DNA from: Emiliania huxleyi CCMP1516
Lineage: Eukaryota; Haptophyta; Isochrysidales; Noelaerhabdaceae
DNA: 64,000 nucleotides
Assembly: GCF_000372725.1 (NCBI RefSeq)
Contig: NW_005201792.1
Span: 1,190,022-1,254,021, forward strand
Direction of reading: 5' to 3'
Every line of letters starts with the position of its first letter. Position 1 is the stretch's first letter. Shown one piece after another: positions 58,174 through 64,000 of the stretch. The notes below the pieces were generated by a model. That model made no database searches, was not told the origin of the DNA, and was given only the letters and a program-made list of their open reading frames with translations. Both the position numbers and the translations under genes were made by a program.

Positions 58174-59148
58174 ATGCTGCACGCCGTCGCTGCGCTCTCC
58201 AACTCCACGAGCCTGGCCTCACAAGTCGGCAGCCGACTTGAGCTGTGCAGGGGCAGCCGCTGCTCGTCCGCCGCTCTCGCCGACAGCTCGCTGTGCGGGG
58301 CTCACAGCGGCGGCGGCTGCTACCTGCTGTCGCAGAGCTCGCTCCTCGGCTCGGTGCGCTCTCTCGATCTGCTTGGCTTCGCACCCGCGGCCGGCCACCG
58401 TGAGCCGCCGCAGCTGCCAAGCTTCTCGCTGGGCTTTGGCTTCCTGCACCCAGACTGCTGGCGGCATGTGCGCGTGCGCTGGAGGCGATCGCGGCCCCTT
58501 CTTGAGGCCGAGCCGGCGCTCACGCGCGCGGCGACGCAAGAGTGGGCCCATCCCCGTGCATCGCGAGGCTTGCGCGTCATCGTCGACGCGCGATGCATGC
58601 CCTTCCTTCTCGACGGCAGCGTCGGGCCCCGCGCGCTCGCCAAAGACGGCGTGCGTCGAGAGGCCGTCGTCGTCACCGTCGTCGAGCCGAGCGGCCGAGA
58701 GCGGCGCGCCCATGTCGTCCAGCGCGTCGTCGTGTCGCCCGATGCTGCCGCCGCCCTCCTCGCCGCGCGCCGCGCGCACGCCGCCGCCGTCAGCCCGCTG
58801 CTCCAGACGCCAGAGGAGGCTGGCGAGGGCGAGGGCGGCGCTGCGGACGGGGGCAGCGCCACCTCATCGCTGCTTGCGGAGCTGCGAGAGCGTTCGGAGG
58901 CGCGACAGCGGCGCCGGCTGACGGCGTGGCGGCTGATTGCGCTCAACTGCGCCGTGCTCGCGCTGAACGGGCTGATCGCCGTGCGCGGTGTCGCGCTCTG
59001 GGCGCTGCTGCAGCGACTGCGCGTGGAGGAGTGGATCCACCGCGCGCGGCCGCACGTGGGAACCACGCTGCAGGCGATGCGCGTCCTCAACTGGGTGACG
59101 CTGCCCGTGCGCTGGCCGCTCGCGCGTCTGCCGCGCCCCGGCCGCTGA
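58174..59148 (+). CDS. Uncharacterised protein with C-terminal membrane helix
   Basis: A single-exon frame of 324 residues starts at ATG 58174. The middle looks folded (FSLGFGFLHPDCWRHVRVRW, SRGLRVIVDARCMPFLLDGS, REAVVVTVVEPSGRERRAHV). A charged helix (LLAELRERSEARQRRRLTAW) leads into one hydrophobic segment (LIALNCAVLALNGLIAVRGV), so it may be tail-anchored. No family was recognised. Only 50 bp separates it from the retroposon copy, which is on the other strand. Confidence 0.6.
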   Translation: MLHAVAALSNSTSLASQVGSRLELCRGSRCSSAALADSSLCGAHSGGGCYLLSQSSLLGSVRSLDLLGFAPAAGHREPPQLPSFSLGFGFLHPDCWRHVRVRWRRSRPLLEAEPALTRAATQEWAHPRASRGLRVIVDARCMPFLLDGSVGPRALAKDGVRREAVVVTVVEPSGRERRAHVVQRVVVSPDAAAALLAARRAHAAAVSPLLQTPEEAGEGEGGAADGGSATSSLLAELRERSEARQRRRLTAWRLIALNCAVLALNGLIAVRGVALWALLQRLRVEEWIHRARPHVGTTLQAMRVLNWVTLPVRWPLARLPRPGR

Positions 59149-59355
59149 TGGCGAGGACCGAGGTTCGTCCAAGTCGCTACCCCCACCCGGGATCTCCGTT
59201 ATCTTTTATACTAAAGAACCATAAAGCCGTATGGACTATGCACCACTATGGTTACTGTATCATCGTGGTTTGTATATACGCCCAGAGGTCTCTCGCTCTC
59301 GGTGTTCTGAATGCATGTTATACGACCTTCGTGGTAAGATTAGTGAATCGTACAT

Positions 59356-61325
59356 TCATTTACGTGGGGTCGTATCGTCTCGCTGCCAAGTGCCATTGCC
59401 CGCGACCGCCTCTGCGGCCCTCCGTGCGCACTCCACGAGCGTGCGGAGCGGGACGCCACTCGCCACAGAGAGCCGATCCTCCCCGCCGCCGCTCGTGGCT
59501 GCGAGCTCTGCGACGGTCGCGACGCCCGCAGCGCGGAGCGCCTTGGATCGGCTCGGCCCGATGCCCGGCAGCTGCAGCACATCATCCGTCGGGAGTGGGC
59601 TCGAGTCACCTGGCCGCTCTCTTCTGACCCGAGGCGGCGGCGGCGGCGGCAGCGGTGGCGGCGTCTGCCGCCGCGGCGGCGGCGATGGCGGGCTGGCTGC
59701 CACGGCAGAGGTATCCGCCTCGCCCCCCCCTTCCCTCTCGCGCCGCGCCGCCTCCCGCACCGACCAGTCATCGATAGCGACCGCGAGGGACGACCGCGAC
59801 AGCCGCTCCTCCTCGACAGCCCCGTCGACCAGCCGCTGGTTCTTCGCCGCCCACCTCGCCTGCCTGCGTGCAGCGAGGTCGGCCGCCTCCGCCGCCTCCG
59901 CCTCCGCCTCCGCCTCCTCCCGCCTCCTCTCCTCCTCCTCCGCTGCCGCCCTGCTCTGCCACTGCGCGACGCAGCGCCGCAAGACCCACTCGGCCAACGC
60001 ATCGCCGCTGATCCGCGCGACGCTGCCGCCGCGAGCCGCCGCCTCCACGCGCGCAGAGTCGGCAGCGAGGCCGAGCTGCCGCAAGGCAGACCTCACCTCC
60101 TCCTGCAGCGAGGCGCGGAGCCGCGCGGCCGCCTCGTCGCTCGCCGGTGCGGAGGCGGCGAGGACGGGTCTCCAGAAGGACGCCGCCTCCGCCTCCACCT
60201 CCGCCTCCACCTCCTCTGCCGCCGCCGCCTCAGCAGCCCTCTCTGCCGCCGCTGCCGCCGCCTCCGCCTCCGCCGCCTCAGCAGCCCTCTCTGCCGCCGC
60301 TGCCGCCGCCTCCGCCTCCGCCGCAGCCTCTCTCTCTGCGCCTGCAGCCCTCTCCGAGCCCGCCTCCAGCTCCGCTTCCAGCTGCAGCGCCACTCCCTTG
60401 TCGCACCCGACGGCCACCAGGGGCCCAGCGACCATCTGAGCCTAGAGGGGCAATGCTCGAGGCGGCGGTGAGAGAGTGACCCGACCCGTCTCCCAATCTC
60501 TCCCGCTTTGCGCGCCTCGCACAGCGCCTCGGCTGCGGCGGCGGCGAGGGCACCGCACGCCGCAGGCGGCCACCGCACACGCAGCTGGAAGCCATCGCCC
60601 GCGCTGCTGCCGCTCGCCAGTTTAGCCGCAAGCTCCGACGCGAGCGGAGCCGCCAGTAGCTTCTCCGCCTCGCGACGGGCGGCGGCGGTAGCGGCGGTGA
60701 CGCCGGCGGCGGCGGAGGGCAAGCCGTGCGTGTGCTGGTGGAGCGAGGCGCGCAGAAGCAGCTCGCTCTCCTCTGGGCTAGGCAGCAGTGCCGCCACCCG
60801 GAGCGCAGTGGCGGCGAGGTCCCACCGGCCGGCCAGGGCACACGGCCGCAGCGCAAGACCCACGTCGCGAGGAGCGAGCCGCGTCGCTCCCCGCAGGTCC
60901 TCGAGGTGCAGAACTGCCCACTGCGCCTCCTCCGCGACGTCTCCTCCGGCCGCGGCGCCCGCGGCGCCCGCCTCGAGCGCGAGCCGGAGGCAGGCGGCGT
61001 CGGGGGACACGCCCGCAGCCCTGAGTGCCTCGAGCGCTTCAGCGCAGCTCTCGCCGCCCGCACAGCCGAGAAGCGAAACCTCGCAGGCGCGGCACGCCTC
61101 GTCGTGACGCAGGGTGGACAGCAACTGTTGCGCTTGCTGCAGCGCTGGGGCGGCGGACTTGTCGCTTCTGACAGCCTCGTAGGCGGCCTTCACGGCCGCG
61201 TCTGCCTCCTCGGCTGCGGCCCGAGAGGCAAGCAGCCGGGCGTCCGCACACGCAGCAGCCGTGGCCGAGAAGAGCGGCGCGCGTGCTGAGGGGAGAGCAG
61301 CGGCGGCGAGGATGGCCGCAATCAT
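59356..61325 (-). CDS. Alanine-rich protein with C-terminal helix-hairpin-helix, 2 exons
   Basis: Exons 61325-60486 and 60441-59356 give 641 residues. The 44-nt intron is GT-AG in phase 0. The N-terminus is signal- or transit-like (MIAAILAAAALPSARAPLF). Residues ~40-270 look like helical repeats of the TPR/PPR kind (ACEVSLLGCAGG, ALEALRAAGVSPDAACLRLA, DLAATALRVAALLPSPEESE). Residues ~290-360 are alanine/glutamate repeats. Near residue 565, DDVLQLPGIGPSRSKALRAA is a helix-hairpin-helix motif of the kind that binds DNA non-specifically. An organelle nucleoid or DNA-repair role is possible but unproven. Confidence 0.6.
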
Positions 61326-62824
61326 GGCGGTTGGACTCGGCTTGCGCAGCTATGAGGGTGTCCGCGGGCGGTGCGGACCGCTCGGCAGGTGGCAATCGAG
61401 GCCGCGCGGGTAAACCAGGTTCATGTGAAGAGCTGGGGGCGCGCCACCCAAGAGCCTAGGTAGGTGCGGATCGGCAAGAGCGCAATCGATCTTTTTGCCC
61501 TCTATCACCTTGGGTTGTAAGAACTTGAAACACACCACTGCAGGGGCACAGCAAGCACGGATAGCCGTTGAGGAGAAAGGGCGTAAGGTGTATGCGCAGC
61601 CACGGCCGTGCCGCGGTGGGCGCGCCACCTCCCGCGAGCGCGGCGGGATCGGAATTGCGGCCGGAGGGAAGGGCGAGCCGCCGCCGCCGCCGCCATATAC
61701 CATCAGCGACGACGACCGCGGCTCGCCCCAAACGCCAGGCGCTGGATCGGCAGTAGGGCTTGGGCGGCGCAGCGTAGGCCTCGAGCCACACGAGTCGCCG
61801 ACAACCCCCCCTCATCGACGTGATGGCCGCACCCGCTGCCGGCCGATGCAAGCTGCCGCCTCCACCGCACCAGCGATACTGGCCGCGGCTCGCCGCCACG
61901 CGCCGGCTCGGAAGAGGGGCTATCGGCGGCGCAGCAGAGCGGCATGCGTCGTCATTCGAGCAGCACCAGGTCCCCTCTTCGACGTGACGGCCGCTCCCGG
62001 AGCCGGCCGGTGCGCGCCCGACCCACGCCCCCTCTCGCACCCCCCCGATCCCCCTGCGCGGCGCCCCCTCCACTGCGCGCCGGCTCGAGCGCCTATTGCC
62101 AAATCGCGACTTTCGAGCGCAGTGCGTGCGCCCCACACGTCACGCGAGCGCAGGAGAGCTTGCGGCAGAGCAGTACCGTGTACTAGCCGGAGGCATCGCG
62201 CCGAAAACTCCGCGCATTCCGCCCCAACAGAGGCTGCAGGAGGCAGATGGCCAATAGCGACAATCGTTACGAAATGTAGCGTTACCGGGAGCTCTCCAAG
62301 CTGTCTTGGGTGGTAAGAGCCGGACCGAGGGATTCGCAATCGGCGGTACCCGGGTACCGGAGGGAGCTGGGTTCCGGCTCCTATACCCGGATAGGGGGTC
62401 TGTTGACCATTGTCCACCCAGCCGCCGCCGCCGCCGCTGCTGCACCCGCTGCCCCTGTGGCTGCCGCCCCCGCCCACGCCGCTGCCGGCCCCGCCCCTCC
62501 ACAAACCAGCATCCCACCGCCGCCCGGTCCTGCTGCTGCCCCTGCGGCTGCCGCCCCCGCCCCCAACGCCCCGCATCCGCTCGGCCCACGGGCGCCGGCG
62601 GGCCGGGGTGGCTTCATTCCCCCGCGCCAGGTCCCCCGTCCACCACCACCACCGCCTCAGTGAGAGCTGCCTCGAGGCCCTCCGCCTTTGTGATAACTGC
62701 TCTGAGATGTGGACCTGAGGGTGGCGCTGAGGTGCTGCTGGGGTGACCGTTATATATGTGTGTGTCTGGCTCTGACGGGGCGTTCTGCCTTGAGATGTAT
62801 ATACAACACAAAGGCCCCGAAAGA
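61326..62824. other. Subtelomeric region
   Basis: No confident gene was found. Two diverged tandem units lie at about 61725-61873 and 61874-62015 (shared gcggctcgcc..., ctatcggcggcgcagc/cttgggcggcgcagc, cgacgtgatggccgc). A palindromic ggtacccgggtacc lies near 62345. A proline/alanine frame ends at 62661-62663 (PPRQVPRPPPPPPQ), which may be the last exon of a truncated gene. Confidence 0.5.
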
Positions 62825-64000
62825 CTAGGGTTAGGGCCTAGGGTTAGGGCCTAGGGTCTAGGTCCTTTTAGGGTTAGGGTTAGGGTTAGGGTTAGGGTTA
62901 GGGTTAGGGTTAGGGTTAGGGTTAGGGTTAGGGTTAGGGTTAGGGTTAGGGTTAGGGTTAGGGTTAGGGTTAGGGTTAGGGTTAGGGTTAGGGTTAGGGT
63001 TAGGGTTAGGGTTAGGGTTAGGGTTAGGGTTAGGGTTAGGGTTAGGGTTAGGGTTAGGGTTAGGGTTAGGGTTAGGGTTAGGGTTAGGGTTAGGGTTAGG
63101 GTTAGGGTTAGGGTTAGGGTTAGGGTTAGGGTTAGGGTTAGGGTTAGGGTTAGGGTTAGGGTTAGGGTTAGGGTTAGGGTTAGGGTTAGGGTTAGGGTTA
63201 GGGTTAGGGTTAGGGTTAGGGTTAGGGTTAGGGTTAGGGTTAGGGTTAGGGTTAGGGTTAGGGTTAGGGTTAGGGTTAGGGTTAGGGTTAGGGTTAGGGT
63301 TAGGGTTAGGGTTAGGGTTAGGGTTAGGGTTAGGGTTAGGGTTAGGGTTAGGGTTAGGGTTAGGGTTAGGTTAGGGTTAGGGTTAGGGTTAGGGTTAGGG
63401 TTAGGGTTAGGGTTAGGGTTAGGGTTAGGGTTAGGGTTAGGGTTAGGGTTAGGGTTAGGGTTAGGGTTAGGGTTAGGGTTAGGGTTAGGGTTAGGGTTAG
63501 GGTTAGGGTTAGGGTTAGGGTTAGGGTTAGGGTTAGGGTTAGGGTTAGGGTTAGGGTTAGGGTTAGGGTTAGGGTTAGGGTTAGGGTTAGGGTTAGGGTT
63601 AGGGTTAGGGTTAGGGTTAGGGTTAGGGTTAGGGTTAGGGTTAGGGTTAGGGTTAGGGTTAGGGTTAGGGTTAGGGTTAGGGTTAGGGTTAGGGTTAGGG
63701 TTAGGGTGTAGGGTTAGGGTTAGGGTTAGGGTTAGGGTTAGGGTCCGGGTTAGGGTTAGGGTTAGGGTTAGGGTTAGGGTTAGGGTTAGGGTTAGGGTTA
63801 GGGTTAGGGTTAGGGTTAGGGTTAGGGTTAGGGTTAGGGTTAGGGTTAGGGTTAGGGTTAGGGTTAGGGTTAGGGTTAGGGTTAGGGTTAGGGTTAGGGT
63901 TAGGGTTAGGGTTAGGGTTAGGGTTAGGGTTAGGGTTAGGGTTAGGGTTAGGGTTAGGGTTAGGGTTAGGGTTAGGGTTAGGGTTAGGGTTAGGGTTAGG
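62825..64000 (+). repeat. Telomere, (TTAGGG)n
   Basis: After a degenerate lead-in (62825-62868, with agggcctagggtt variants) the sequence is a TTAGGG array to the window edge. The few interruptions are one missing base near 63370, an extra tg near 63708 and a ccggg variant near 63745. Orientation shows that the chromosome end lies to the right. Confidence 0.99.

Overview
This window is the right-hand end of a eukaryotic chromosome. Its last ~1.1 kb is a (TTAGGG)n telomere running G-strand 5'->3' to the edge, and the 62 kb before it is GC-rich, gene-dense nuclear DNA. Genes are split by short introns (about 45-350 nt). I rebuilt eleven multi-exon genes in which every junction keeps the protein family in register. 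27 of their 39 introns start with GC rather than GT, and all end in AG. GC-AG introns at this frequency, high GC, small introns and a polyketide-synthase relic suggest a haptophyte alga (Emiliania/Chrysochromulina/Prymnesium-like). That assignment is an inference; no rRNA or organelle gene is present to confirm it.

Layout, left to right. 1-15 kb: an unknown C-terminal exon, a fumarylacetoacetate-hydrolase-family enzyme, a glycosyltransferase-like gene, a PAN-like/pentapeptide-repeat protein with a telomeric insert in an intron, a MYB/SANT regulator, an unknown protein and organellar ribosomal protein uL3. 15-31 kb: FCF1/Utp24 (rRNA processing), a 1027-aa C-CAP/TBCC protein with a long repeat-encoded helix, a ubiquitin-like/AN1 zinc-finger protein, a proline/glycine-rich protein, an R2R3-MYB factor, a membrane protein, a PQ-loop transporter and the mitochondrial ADP/ATP carrier. 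31-43 kb: a 1.8-k-residue intronless protein with membrane helices and three ADP-ribosyltransferase-like modules (my inference), its truncated duplicate, a decayed PKS fragment and several dispersed repeats. 43-61 kb: GMP reductase with a telomeric-repeat insertion, a histidine phosphatase, exportin-7 (10 exons), a retroposon copy with its ORF, and two unannotated proteins. 61-64 kb: subtelomere and telomere.

Main biological result: three insertions show how introns or intron content arise here. In GMP reductase a 39-bp TTAGGG tract is flanked by an exact 31-bp duplication of coding sequence. In exportin-7 a 50-bp AT-rich insert is flanked by an exact 21-bp duplication. In both, using the first bases of one duplicate as donor (GC or GT) and the AG that ends the insert as acceptor removes the insertion exactly. 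A third telomeric tract, with a diverged ~40-bp duplication, lies inside an intron of the pentapeptide gene. A separate retroposon family with (TTTC)n tails, 5' truncations and 11-13-bp target duplications explains many dispersed repeats. No CRISPR array or convincing tRNA was seen. The gene functions are mostly unrelated housekeeping; there is no operon-like logic.
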